Below are positions 34,552 to 43,158 of a stretch of DNA of 50,577 nt, piece by piece (the stretch's first letter is position 1; every line of letters begins with the position of its first letter). The position numbers and the translations under genes were made by a program. The notes under the pieces are model-generated. The model worked only from the letters and a program-made list of their open reading frames with translations, had not been told where the DNA came from and did not search any database. The DNA is from Chlamydiota bacterium (GTDB lineage: Bacteria; Chlamydiota; Chlamydiia; Chlamydiales; Criblamydiaceae): positions 1-50,577 of the forward strand of contig JABDBB010000002.1 in assembly GCA_013288845.1 (NCBI GenBank). The letters are read 5' to 3'.

Positions 34552-36278
34552 TTGCCGAAACGGATAACGGCAGGTACTCGAATTTTTTTCATAAGTCGGG
34601 TAAAAAATCGGGAATTGCCGTCTTTCATTCCTTTAATTATTGTAACAGGAACTATTTTAGATCCGGTTTCCTCAAGGATTTCGCAAAAACAGTAAGATTT
34701 TTCCAGCTTGGCAATTTCTTGAGTAATGTCTTCATTTTCCACAAATATACAGACGGAAATCCCTTTTAGAATGGATCTTTTTATTTCTACAAGACTTCCG
34801 GCATTATTTTCTAAAGGAACGATGACGGGCAGCATTTTGACCCTTAACATTCTGTATAGGCGTATAAAAAATTTATGATGCACCTGTTCCCGCTCGATGA
34901 AAAATCGGACCCGGCGACTTTGAGATCCCAGTATAAGTAATGTGTCATTCCAATCTTTGTGGCGGCATACATAAATTGTCGCTTTCGAAGGGATATTTTC
35001 TTTTCCTTCTATATTCAATCGAAAATGCATTTTAGAGAGAATCATGCAGACATAACGGGTAAGATAATCAAAAAATTGAAACATAAACAGTACGCTGATG
35101 CATAAAGTGATTGTTCCGACAATGGTAAATCCTTTATCCGCCTGTAATCCGAACACTTCTGAAATTATAAACACCAGAAAAGAGGCCAAAAGCACACCTA
35201 AAAAGCTCAAAACATTCGCGGCGGCCACCACCTGTCCTCTATTTTTATTGGGACTTGTCACTTGGATATAAGAGTCGAGAGGTACCTGATAAATTCCTCC
35301 TAAGAATCCGAGAGAAACGACAACGGGAAGAATGACATAGATGTTATCGGAAAAGAAATCGAGCATATAGAGAGCAATTGTGATGCCGATAGTAGCGATG
35401 GGGACAAGTCCCAGTTCGACATTATTTCCGGAGAGCCTCCCTGAAGCGATAGAGCCGGCTCCGATCCCAAGCGCCATAAATAAAAAGAGGTATCCCCCTT
35501 GTATATCGGTCAGATGAAGCGATTGGACGGCAAAAGGGATGATATTGAGCTGGGTAAAAGCTCCGAGAAAAAGAAAAAATGCGGATCCGAACATGGCCAA
35601 CAGAAGGGAAGGTTCGGTTTTGGCCACTTTCAACGTTTCATATATTTCGTAAAAAAAGAAAATCGTAAATTTTTTAGAGGATCCGGACGGTTGTGTATAT
35701 TCAATACAGAAGCTTGCGATGAGTCCGATTACGGAAAAAAAGAGGCACATTGCGGCGGCTAAAATAAAATTTTTATCTGTTACATCGAGAATAAAAGAGG
35801 CGAGGAACGTTCCTAAAATGATGGCGAGAAAAGTAAAAGAGGTCATCATACCGTTGGCTTTCGATATTTTATTCTCTTCGACAATTTCCGGGATAATTCC
35901 GTATTTAGAAGGTCCGAAAATAGCACTTTGAGTGGCCAATAGAAAAAGGACAAAAAATGAGCCTGCTTTGCTGCCATAGTAAAAAGCGAGGACTCCGAGG
36001 GTCATAATGACAAGTTCCATGACTTTGGTCAGTACAATCACATTCCGCTTACTAAAGCGATCGGCAAGGGTTCCTGAGGAGGCGGAGAATAGGAGAAAAG
36101 GAGCGACAAAAATGGCTCCGGCAGCAGCCAAAATTTGGTGACTGTGCTCTATTCCTTCCTGCTGAATAAAATAATAGACCAGAAGGAGTTTAAAAATATT
36201 GTCATTGAGCGCACCTAAAAATTGGGTTACATTTAGGTAGGTAAAAGAGGTGAATTTACGTAATATATTAAATGTCAT
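34548..36278 (-). CDS. MFS transporter fused to a PlsC-type acyltransferase (LplT-Aas-like)
   Basis: The first ~400 residues form a twelve-helix major-facilitator transporter like LplT, the lysophospholipid flippase (LNDNIFKLLLVYYF, ADRFSKRNVIVLTKVMEL). The last ~170 form a PlsC acyltransferase with catalytic HKDWND (HX4D, His440-Asp445). The usual third motif (FPEGTR type) is replaced by VCIFVENEDI, so the glycerol-phosphate site is unusual. The acyl-ACP synthetase part found in full LplT-Aas fusions is missing. It probably imports lysophospholipid, including host-derived lipid, and reacylates it. It has 576 residues. Confidence 0.82.
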   Translation of the reverse strand: MTFNILRKFTSFTYLNVTQFLGALNDNIFKLLLVYYFIQQEGIEHSHQILAAAGAIFVAPFLLFSASSGTLADRFSKRNVIVLTKVMELVIMTLGVLAFYYGSKAGSFFVLFLLATQSAIFGPSKYGIIPEIVEENKISKANGMMTSFTFLAIILGTFLASFILDVTDKNFILAAAMCLFFSVIGLIASFCIEYTQPSGSSKKFTIFFFYEIYETLKVAKTEPSLLLAMFGSAFFLFLGAFTQLNIIPFAVQSLHLTDIQGGYLFLFMALGIGAGSIASGRLSGNNVELGLVPIATIGITIALYMLDFFSDNIYVILPVVVSLGFLGGIYQVPLDSYIQVTSPNKNRGQVVAAANVLSFLGVLLASFLVFIISEVFGLQADKGFTIVGTITLCISVLFMFQFFDYLTRYVCMILSKMHFRLNIEGKENIPSKATIYVCRHKDWNDTLLILGSQSRRVRFFIEREQVHHKFFIRLYRMLRVKMLPVIVPLENNAGSLVEIKRSILKGISVCIFVENEDITQEIAKLEKSYCFCEILEETGSKIVPVTIIKGMKDGNSRFFTRLMKKIRVPAVIRFGN

Positions 36279-36562
36279 CCGGACTTCCGGTTAGTATTAA
36301 AAATATTAATATTTAATTACTCGATTTTATCTTTATTTTTATTTTTCACTCATTATGAAGCAAATAGTAGTTCATAACAAGTTTTTATTTATCCGAAGAA
36401 TCCGGATCGATAAGTGAAGAATCTTATGAACACCGGCTTTTGACTGAATGTAACCATATACATCTTTTTAAAAAAATGTTTATAATAAAAATATAATTAA
36501 ATTAATAAAAGATAAACAATTTATGTTTATAATAAGGAAAAAATTAAAAAAGCGGCAAAAAA
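36279..36562. other. AT-rich intergenic region with a 13-bp direct repeat
   Basis: No gene was recognised in the 284 bases between the divergent MFS and hydrolase genes. ATGTTTATAATAA occurs twice (36476-36488 and 36523-36535), each with a TATAAT core that could act as a -10 box, but neither has a good -35 at proper distance. The region is richer in A/T than its neighbours. Confidence 0.5.
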
Positions 36563-38299
36563 ATGAACTTTGATTATAAAAGCTTTAAAACAATATTTAC
36601 AGAGAATCAGATAGATAATACTGTTTTAATTCGCTTCTCCAAAGAAAGAAATAAGCAGCTCATTCATAAAGAAATAGAAATAAGTCGGGTGGCAGACCAA
36701 TTTTTTCTGACAGAAAGTGAACGCAATAAAACGGAAGAAACATCGATCGTAACGACAGAAAAAACAGAACTCACCGAAGAAACTCTAATCAAAACACATG
36801 CCCATATTTTAACCATATTTTCTGTACTGAATAATCCTCCTCCCTCAAAATTGAAAAATTGGGCAGACTTCAAAGCTTCTAAACACAAAATTAAATGGTT
36901 AACGAGATTCTGCTTTTTAGATACGAAATTAGTGGGAGGCCCGATCGGTAAAATCATCGCGTCCGTTGCCAATAAAGAAAATCCCCATTACAAAACCGTT
37001 GCCTCGCAGATTTTAGCCAAAACTCTCGGTCCCCTGATTTTTCCCGCCGGATTCAAAACCCCTTTATTGATACAAAAAGGTTTAATCCTTGTCGACAGTG
37101 TTTTACACAAACAATACAAGTCGCTGAAAAATTACAATCCTCATTATACAGCCGTTTCGGGAGAGGAAACGATACATTTTGAAAACACACCGGTTTCCAT
37201 GGAGCTTCATAATAAGACCATTACTTTGGAAACAATTACAGCTTCCAATAAATCAGCTGAGCCAATGGGCAAGAATCATCTCCATATTCTTTATTTCAAT
37301 GGCAATAGCGGTTGCTTTCAACAGGATTATAAATTAGTTGCTGAAGATTTAATTCATTATGATCGGGACGGAGTGGCTGCTACTGCCGTTCAATTTAATT
37401 ATCCCGGAGTTTTAAATAGTGAAGGACAGGTGATTATTGCCAAAGATTTGATTGATGCCGGTATAGCGCAAGTTCAAGCCCTACTCGATAAAGGAGTTCC
37501 TCACCATAAAATCGTATTACACGGTGTTTCTTTAGGGGGAAGTATTGCAAGTCATGTGGCAGCGCATTTCCATAGGCAAAAAATGACCGGAGACCGGACG
37601 AAAAAACAAACTTTGGGCGGTCTTTACGTATCCCGAACATTTGCCTCCACGGCACAAGTCGGTCGTGATTTCTTCAATCGGGCACTCGGTGACAATATTT
37701 TCTCAAGACTTATTTCTACTTTATGTTTTCCGTTTATTAAATTGGGTACTTGGGGATCGGAATGGAATTTGGATTCCGGAACCTCCTTTTTCAATTTACC
37801 TCGGAATAAAAGGGATTATTCCGTTGTGATTTCTTCCAAAGCGGCTAGAAAAGCGTATAGGAAAGTGAATCGCGGAACTAAGTGGAAACGATTTCTGAAT
37901 TTTATTTTAAGAAGGCGGATAAATCCTGTTGACGATGCCATTTTAAAACGCGGATTGCATGATTCTTGGGAAAGACGTTGGAATAGTTTTTTGATTAAAT
38001 TGAATTTTTTTAATAGAAAGGCGAGAAAAGAACATTCAAGCCTCAAAAGATCTCGAAAAATGGTGGTGACGGATTTAGTAACAGGAAAATATTCTCCGGA
38101 TATTGACGGCCATGCAAAAGCAAATTATTGCAGCTTAAACTCGAAAACGGCTAAGTGGTATAGCCCGATAAAAGAAAAAAAAGTGACCGGTTTGATACAC
38201 CGCGCATCGGATAAGATCAATATTAAGGATCGGGAAGCCGGAGCGACGGCGCGCAGATCTATCCGAAAGATGGCGGGTATATTGCATGATGCAGTGTAA
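36563..38299 (+). CDS. Alpha/beta-hydrolase-fold protein, candidate secreted effector
   Basis: This 578-residue protein has an alpha/beta hydrolase core in the middle: LHILYFNGNSGCFQQDY (oxyanion strand region), FNYPGVLNS, and the nucleophile elbow HGVSLGGS with Ser323. The ~200-residue N-terminal and ~200-residue C-terminal parts are basic, low-complexity in places and unlike ordinary hydrolases. Similar long hydrolases occur in environmental chlamydiae and other intracellular bacteria as suspected effectors; that is inference. There is no signal peptide and no good ribosome site near the ATG. The last 41 bases overlap the convergent lplA gene. Confidence 0.72.
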   Translation: MNFDYKSFKTIFTENQIDNTVLIRFSKERNKQLIHKEIEISRVADQFFLTESERNKTEETSIVTTEKTELTEETLIKTHAHILTIFSVLNNPPPSKLKNWADFKASKHKIKWLTRFCFLDTKLVGGPIGKIIASVANKENPHYKTVASQILAKTLGPLIFPAGFKTPLLIQKGLILVDSVLHKQYKSLKNYNPHYTAVSGEETIHFENTPVSMELHNKTITLETITASNKSAEPMGKNHLHILYFNGNSGCFQQDYKLVAEDLIHYDRDGVAATAVQFNYPGVLNSEGQVIIAKDLIDAGIAQVQALLDKGVPHHKIVLHGVSLGGSIASHVAAHFHRQKMTGDRTKKQTLGGLYVSRTFASTAQVGRDFFNRALGDNIFSRLISTLCFPFIKLGTWGSEWNLDSGTSFFNLPRNKRDYSVVISSKAARKAYRKVNRGTKWKRFLNFILRRRINPVDDAILKRGLHDSWERRWNSFLIKLNFFNRKARKEHSSLKRSRKMVVTDLVTGKYSPDIDGHAKANYCSLNSKTAKWYSPIKEKKVTGLIHRASDKINIKDREAGATARRSIRKMAGILHDAV

Positions 38300-39023
38300 G
38301 TGACTGATTATTAGTTACTAAACAAACTGTTGCTTTTCGATGCTCTCTTTTTTCTACACTATAGGCTAAATCAGGATGAGCCGTTCGCACATGAAACCGG
38401 CTTTGTAATTCTGTAAATATTTTTTTAAAAAAAGATTCCTTTTCAGAAAAATGCTCGTGCAACGTACATAAAAATTCTTCATGTCCCCTTTTATTTCTGT
38501 ATCCCGGCATTTTGGGAGGAACAAGAAGACAATCCATAAGCTTCGATTCATAACTCCACAAAAAAGAGGTGTGATGCAACCAGCGATCCTTCCGGATATA
38601 CTGCGCATTACCCCCACATTTTCTGTCGCCTATTACATAATCATTCTCTCGCAACACAACGTTGCAATCAGAAAAGAGGGATCCGTAGAACATCTGTATC
38701 CCCGAATGAATCATCTCCGGAAAACCCGGAATATTCACCTCTGCGCTATTAAAAATGAATGTGACAAACAGAGTATTTTGATCGACAATGACCGTGCCGC
38801 CTCCGCTAAAACGCTTCCATACGGGAATTTGATATTTTTGTATAAGGGATGTATTCAGCAATTCCTCAGGTTTTCCTGAAATTCCCATCACAATAGCGGG
38901 AGGAGATCCTCTGTTGATGAGGCACCAATTGCGATTATCAGAGCGCAAGAGCGCCTCTTCAATTTGGAGTTGTCGCCAAATAGGGATATTTTCCAGATCT
39001 AAAAAATGTAATTCCGGACTCAC
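38259..39023 (-). CDS. lplA: Lipoate-protein ligase A family
   Basis: The enzyme attaches lipoate or octanoate to lipoyl domains of 2-oxoacid dehydrogenases and GcvH. At 254 residues it carries the BPL/LplA signature KRFSGGGTVIVDQNTLFVTF. VIGDRKCGGNAQYIRKDRWLHHTSFLW follows, with the acceptor-site lysine in GDRKCGG. It lacks the C-terminal accessory domain of E. coli LplA. It lies 80 bases downstream of mnmG, in the dnaB-mnmG-lplA order of Chlamydia. Its 3' end overlaps the hydrolase gene by 41 bases. Confidence 0.88.
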   Translation of the reverse strand: MSPELHFLDLENIPIWRQLQIEEALLRSDNRNWCLINRGSPPAIVMGISGKPEELLNTSLIQKYQIPVWKRFSGGGTVIVDQNTLFVTFIFNSAEVNIPGFPEMIHSGIQMFYGSLFSDCNVVLRENDYVIGDRKCGGNAQYIRKDRWLHHTSFLWSYESKLMDCLLVPPKMPGYRNKRGHEEFLCTLHEHFSEKESFFKKIFTELQSRFHVRTAHPDLAYSVEKREHRKATVCLVTNNQSLTLHHAIYPPSFG

Positions 39024-39103
39024 CGATTTTCTTTTGTATTGTAAATTTAGCTAATTTTACTATAGGAGACTTTTGAGTTATCTAAAAGATTTTTTAACCG
39101 GAA

Positions 39104-40048
39104 TTAAGAGCGTCTTGCAAGGGCGATCATCAGGACCGTAATGTCGGCAGGGGAAACACCTGAAATGCGGGAAGCCTGACCTAAATTCACCGGACTGTGA
39201 TGAGACAATTTTTCTTTTGCCTCGGTTCGTAAACCCGTGACCGATTTGAAGTCAAATTGCGGAGGAATTTTGATATTTTCCGAAGAGGAAAGTCGAATAT
39301 TTTCCGTTTCCTGCCGGCGGATATATCCTTCATATTTAATAGAAAATTCAATCTGAAAATTGATGTCATGTCCGTAATCATGTAGATCATCAGGATAGAG
39401 AGCGACAAGAGCCTCGTAGTTATTTTCGGGACGCGAAATAAGTTGCGACAGAGAATATCCTTTGCCGTCTATTTGTTTAAAAATTTTGGGCAGCCGCAAA
39501 AGTTCGCGGGCAATTACCTCTTTTTTGAACACTGTACGTTGATACCGCTTTTCATCGATCAATCCCAATTGATAGCCGTATTCTGTCAGACGTAAATCGG
39601 CATTGTCCTGACGAAGAAGAAGTCTGTGCTCTGCACGAGAGGTAAACATCCGGTAAGGTTCAGTCAATCCTTTGGTCACTAAATCGTCGATCATCACTCC
39701 TATGTAGGATTCCGATCGTTTTAAAATAAAAGGCTCTTCGCTACGGATTTTTTTGACGGCATTAATCCCTGCCATCAATCCTTGTGCCGCAGCCTCTTCA
39801 TATCCGGTTGTCCCGTTGATTTGTCCGGCAAGAAAAAGACCTTCCACACATTTCGTTTCGAGGGCCGGTGTAATTTGTCCGCTCAGAACATAATCATACT
39901 CTATCGCGTAGGCAGGACGTAAAATTTCCACATTTTCCAAACCTATAATCGTCCGGAGAAATTCCTCCTGGACATCTAAAGGCAACGAAGAGGAGACTCC
40001 GTTCACATATACTTCCGAAGTATTGAGTCCTTCAGGTTCTAAAAAAAA
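39104..40048 (-). pseudogene. mnmG: mnmG (gidA), C-terminal part after a +1 frameshift
   Basis: This is the 3' part of the tRNA wobble-uridine carboxymethylaminomethyl enzyme MnmG. From [26 protein letters not shown] onward it aligns with the family through GYEEAAAQGLMAGINA, TSRAEHRLLLRQDNADLRLT and the C-terminal SGVSPADITVLMIALARR. The open frame extends upstream to 40270, but that part is out-of-frame reading of the N-terminal half. The change of frame lies at an eight-base homopolymer (A8 on the plus strand, 40041-40048). With seven bases the two parts join into one protein of about 608 residues. Sequencing error, transcriptional slippage or real decay are all possible. Confidence 0.88.
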
Positions 40049-40931
40049 TCTGATGGCGTTCTTTATCGGCAAAACGGACCATTTTATCTTCGATAGAAGG
40101 GCAATAGCGAGGACCGACGCATTTGATTGTGCCGGAATACATAGCGGATCTATGGAGATTTTCGAGAATGATTCTTTTTGTTTCGGAAGTGGTGTAGGTA
40201 ATGTGACAGGACACTTGCGGCAGAGGAGTACATTGTTCTTCGTCGAAGGAGAATCGGATATTTTTTTCACCCGGTTGTTCCTGACAAAGGCTGTAATCGA
40301 TAGAACGCGCGTGGATACGGGGAGGGGTTCCGGTTTTTAATCGTCCCAACTTCAATCCGAATTTTTCTAAAGAGGCCGAAAGCCCTACAGCAGGTTGATC
40401 TCCTGCCCGGCCGCCGGAATAATTCTTTTCTCCTATATGGAGAAGTCCTCTCATGAATGTTCCGGAGGATAAAATCAGGGCTTTGCATCCGTAGAAGACA
40501 CCCTCTTTTGTAGAAACGCCGACGATGCGACCGTCTTCTACATGAATGTCTTCAATTGTACCTTGTTTGAGATGCAGATTCGGACACTTTTCAATCCGAG
40601 CCTTCATTTCATACTGATAGGCAACTTTATCTGTTTGTGCACGCGGAGCACGCACGGCGGCTCCCTGTGCTCCGTTAAGCATTCGTGACTGAATGGCTGA
40701 CCGTTCGGTTACTTTTCCCATCTCTCCGCCGAGAGAATCGATTTCCATAACCATATGGCCTTTGCCGATACCGCCGATAGCCGGATTACAGCTCATTTTG
40801 GCGACGGTATCCGGATTCATCGTGGCTAAGAGCGTTTTTGCTCCCATTCGGGAGGAGGCTAAAGCAGCCTCACAACCGGCATGACCGGCTCCCATAACGA
40901 TGACATCAAATATAACAGGGTATTTCCACAT
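40032..40931 (-). pseudogene. mnmG: mnmG (gidA), N-terminal part before the frameshift
   Basis: This is the 5' part of MnmG with the FAD-binding [10 protein letters not shown] (residues 14-23), the family segments [40 protein letters not shown] and LKTGTPPRI, and [18 protein letters not shown] near its end. It runs into a stop a few codons after HQIFF, where normal MnmG continues with LEPEG. It is preceded by the small bS22-like gene and followed by lplA, as expected for the locus. Apart from the single extra base the sequence shows no sign of relaxed selection. Confidence 0.88.
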
Positions 40932-40976
40932 ATTTTTTTTAAATTATTATTAGTAAGGGATAATAGCTGCTAATTT

Positions 40977-41066
40977 TTATTTTGTTTTGTGTCTGTCTCT
41001 TCGACTGCGTTTTTTGCGCTTGTGCTTCGCAATCTTAAATCTGCGTTTCTTTTTTACGGAAGACAT
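40977..41066 (-). CDS. Very small basic ribosome-associated protein (bS22/AURKAIP1-COX24-like)
   Basis: This 29-residue ORF starts MSSVKKKRRFKIAKHKRKKR and ends RDRHKTK. About two thirds of residues are Lys, Arg or His. The pattern (M-x-S-V-x-K-K-R-R-x-x-x-x-K-H-K-R-K-K) is that of the tiny bacterial AURKAIP1/COX24-domain proteins, one of which (bS22) is a small-subunit ribosomal protein in mycobacteria. A good GGAG site lies 7 bases before the ATG. It is 45 bases upstream of mnmG on the same strand and probably leads that transcript. It is short enough to be missed by most gene callers. Confidence 0.8.
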   Translation of the reverse strand: MSSVKKKRRFKIAKHKRKKRSRRDRHKTK

Positions 41067-41139
41067 GTTCGATCTCCAAAATTGTTAACTATCTCTATGA
41101 TAATCAGCCATGTTAGACAATTCGCGTTAAGAAGTAAAG

Positions 41140-41172
41140 AAAAAAGTCCCCCCGAATGAAAATCACTCGGAA
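41140..41172 (-). terminator. Intrinsic terminator of dnaB
   Basis: Read on the minus strand, CCGAGTG-attttt-type loop-CATTCGG forms a 7-bp stem (one G-U) that extends with G-U pairs. GGGAC and then six T residues follow (plus-strand A run 41140-41145). It lies about 60 bases past the dnaB stop codon and separates dnaB from the bS22-like/mnmG unit. Confidence 0.55.
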
Positions 41173-41233
41173 TCCGACGTTTAAGCATGATAAGGCTCAG
41201 GATTTTACACAATTTTTTTACAACTCTAAAAAA

Positions 41234-42691
41234 TCAGGACGGAGTAAAAGAGCTGAAAGCCGCTTCATTATTCGGAGCATATGCACTTTCCTGATTGTCA
41301 TAACGAAGAGGGGTAAAATTCTGAAAGAGGGCAAATTCTTTTCTGTAGGCAAAATTGACACTTCCGACAGGACCGTGCCTATTTTTTCCTATGATCAGCT
41401 CTGCCATTCCCGGTTTATCAAGCGGATCGTAATACTCACGACGCAAAAGGAACATCACGATATCGGAATCCTGCTCGATGCTACCGCTTTCCCGAAGGTC
41501 GCTCATCATAGGCCTATGTCCCTGCCGCTCCTCTACCTTACGTGAAAGCTGTGACAGACAAAGAATAGGGATATCCAGTTCTCTCGCCAAATTTTTTAAC
41601 ATACGGGAAATCTCTGAAATTTCCACTTGTCGACTTTCAGAAGAGCGACCCGCACCGGATCCGGTAATCAGTTGGAGGTAATCGATGACTAAAAATCCTA
41701 TTCCCTGACTCTCTTTCATCCTTCTTGCTCTCGCCCGTAAATCGGTAATTTTTAATCCGGGCTGATCATCTATGATCATCGTATGATTTTGCATGCCGTT
41801 GACAGCTGCCACAACACGTTGATACTCAAGACCGTTGATTGCCCCTGTTTTAATTTTTTCCGACTCCACTTCCGATTCGGAGCAGATAATCCGGTGAACA
41901 AGCTGTTCGGCGCTCATTTCCAGAGAGAAAACGCCGACGGGGACGGAACTTTTAAAACAGATATTTTGCGCAATATTGAGGGCCAAAGCGGTTTTACCCA
42001 TGGCAGGGCGTGCAGCGAGGATCATCAGGTTGGATTTATTCATTCCGTTCAGCATTTTATCCAGATCGGTATAATGAGTCTGAATCCCTGTAATGCCCGC
42101 ATCTTCAGGGCCTTTAAGGAGGTATTCTTCCTGGCGTTCCTGAAGTTCTTTCAGGTAAGATTTTTGGGATTCCGATTTGACACCCGTTAAAATTTCCCTT
42201 ACCAGTTTACCCGATTCCCTATTGGCATTTTGGCTGATTTTAAAAAACAGCTGTTGCGCTTCATCGAGACTTTCATATACATCGCGAGGTTCTTCAAGGG
42301 CAGTTTTTTCGACCGATTGCGCGGCGTTGATCATGCTTCTCAGGACGGATTTATCGCGAATGAGGCGGCAGTATTCTTCGACATGTGCGGAAGTTCCCGC
42401 GTATTGTGCGAGGGTGGTGATGTAGGCCGGGCCGCCGACCGTATCCAATTTTTCGATTCTTTTCAGCTCTTCACATACCAGATGCACATCGGCAGGCCTG
42501 TCTTGTTTGTAAGCGGTTTTGAGGACCTGAAAAATTACTTTGTGTTCGGTGAAATAAAAATCGGTGTCATCAAGAGAATCGGAGGAAAGATTGAGTGCAT
42601 TGATGCTCGTGAGCATGCAACCCAATACCATCATCTCCGATTCTTTAGAATTGGGGGCAATGCGTACTTTTATTTCTTTGTGTTCATTCAT
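41234..42691 (-). CDS. dnaB: Replicative DNA helicase
   Basis: DnaB is the hexameric 5'-3' helicase at the replication fork. An N-terminal DnaB domain (SKESEMMVLGCML, FYFTEHKVIFQ, VHLVCEELKR) is joined by a helical linker to the RecA-like ATPase. Walker A is ARPAMGKTAL (Gly232-Lys233-Thr234). Walker B lies in IGFLVIDYLQLI, and RRMKESQ, LSQLSRKVEERQ and the arginine-finger region LRESGSIEQDSDIVMFLLR are intact. It has 485 residues with no intein. It is first in the dnaB-mnmG-lplA series also seen in Chlamydia, with a terminator after it. Confidence 0.97.
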   Translation of the reverse strand: MNEHKEIKVRIAPNSKESEMMVLGCMLTSINALNLSSDSLDDTDFYFTEHKVIFQVLKTAYKQDRPADVHLVCEELKRIEKLDTVGGPAYITTLAQYAGTSAHVEEYCRLIRDKSVLRSMINAAQSVEKTALEEPRDVYESLDEAQQLFFKISQNANRESGKLVREILTGVKSESQKSYLKELQERQEEYLLKGPEDAGITGIQTHYTDLDKMLNGMNKSNLMILAARPAMGKTALALNIAQNICFKSSVPVGVFSLEMSAEQLVHRIICSESEVESEKIKTGAINGLEYQRVVAAVNGMQNHTMIIDDQPGLKITDLRARARRMKESQGIGFLVIDYLQLITGSGAGRSSESRQVEISEISRMLKNLARELDIPILCLSQLSRKVEERQGHRPMMSDLRESGSIEQDSDIVMFLLRREYYDPLDKPGMAELIIGKNRHGPVGSVNFAYRKEFALFQNFTPLRYDNQESAYAPNNEAAFSSFTPS

Positions 42692-42824
42692 AAAAATCCC
42701 GATAAAATGCGAAAAGACTGAACTCTCATACTAGCGTTTTTCCCTCCGGTTCACAACAAAAAAAATCAGGGACAAAAAAACGTAAACCGGAGTATACTCA
42801 AAAAAAATATTCAGGAAAATCACA

Positions 42825-43094
42825 ATGCTTATTCTCGTTCAACTTGTAGAGCTTCTTTATACCGTTTTTGTGATCATGCTTTTTGTGAGGATTCTCTCTT
42901 CCTGGATTCCCGAATTGCGGGACTCTCGAATTCTTCAATTTATTTCTTTCTATACAGATCCGTATCTCAATTTTTTTAGAAAATTTATTCCGCCGCTTGG
43001 CATGATAGACATCAGCCCCATTATCGCTTTTTTGTGTCTCTCGCTGATCAAATATATTTTGATACGAATCATAGTCTTTATTTTTTTGATGTAG
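42825..43094 (+). CDS. YggT-family small membrane protein
   Basis: This 89-residue membrane protein has two hydrophobic segments (LVELLYTVFVIMLFVRILSSW and PIIAFLCLSLIKYILIRIIVFIF). They flank a conserved loop with FYTDPYLNFFRKFIPPLGMIDISPI, the YggT signature. The family is linked to septum placement and cell shape in some bacteria and to ion homeostasis in E. coli; its biochemical role is unclear. AGGA lies 8 bases before the ATG, and a TATACT that could be a -10 box lies about 30 bases upstream. The dus gene follows after 64 bases. Confidence 0.85.
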   Translation: MLILVQLVELLYTVFVIMLFVRILSSWIPELRDSRILQFISFYTDPYLNFFRKFIPPLGMIDISPIIAFLCLSLIKYILIRIIVFIFLM

Positions 43095-43158
43095 TGAATA
43101 ATACCGGTTAATTATTCCCTCAATCTATATAATAGATAAAAAAAGATTTACTATATCT

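Noticed and set aside
40049..40270. First ~75 residues of the ORF that carries the mnmG C-terminal half
   Set aside because: They are out-of-frame reading of the mnmG N-terminal half and match nothing in the family.
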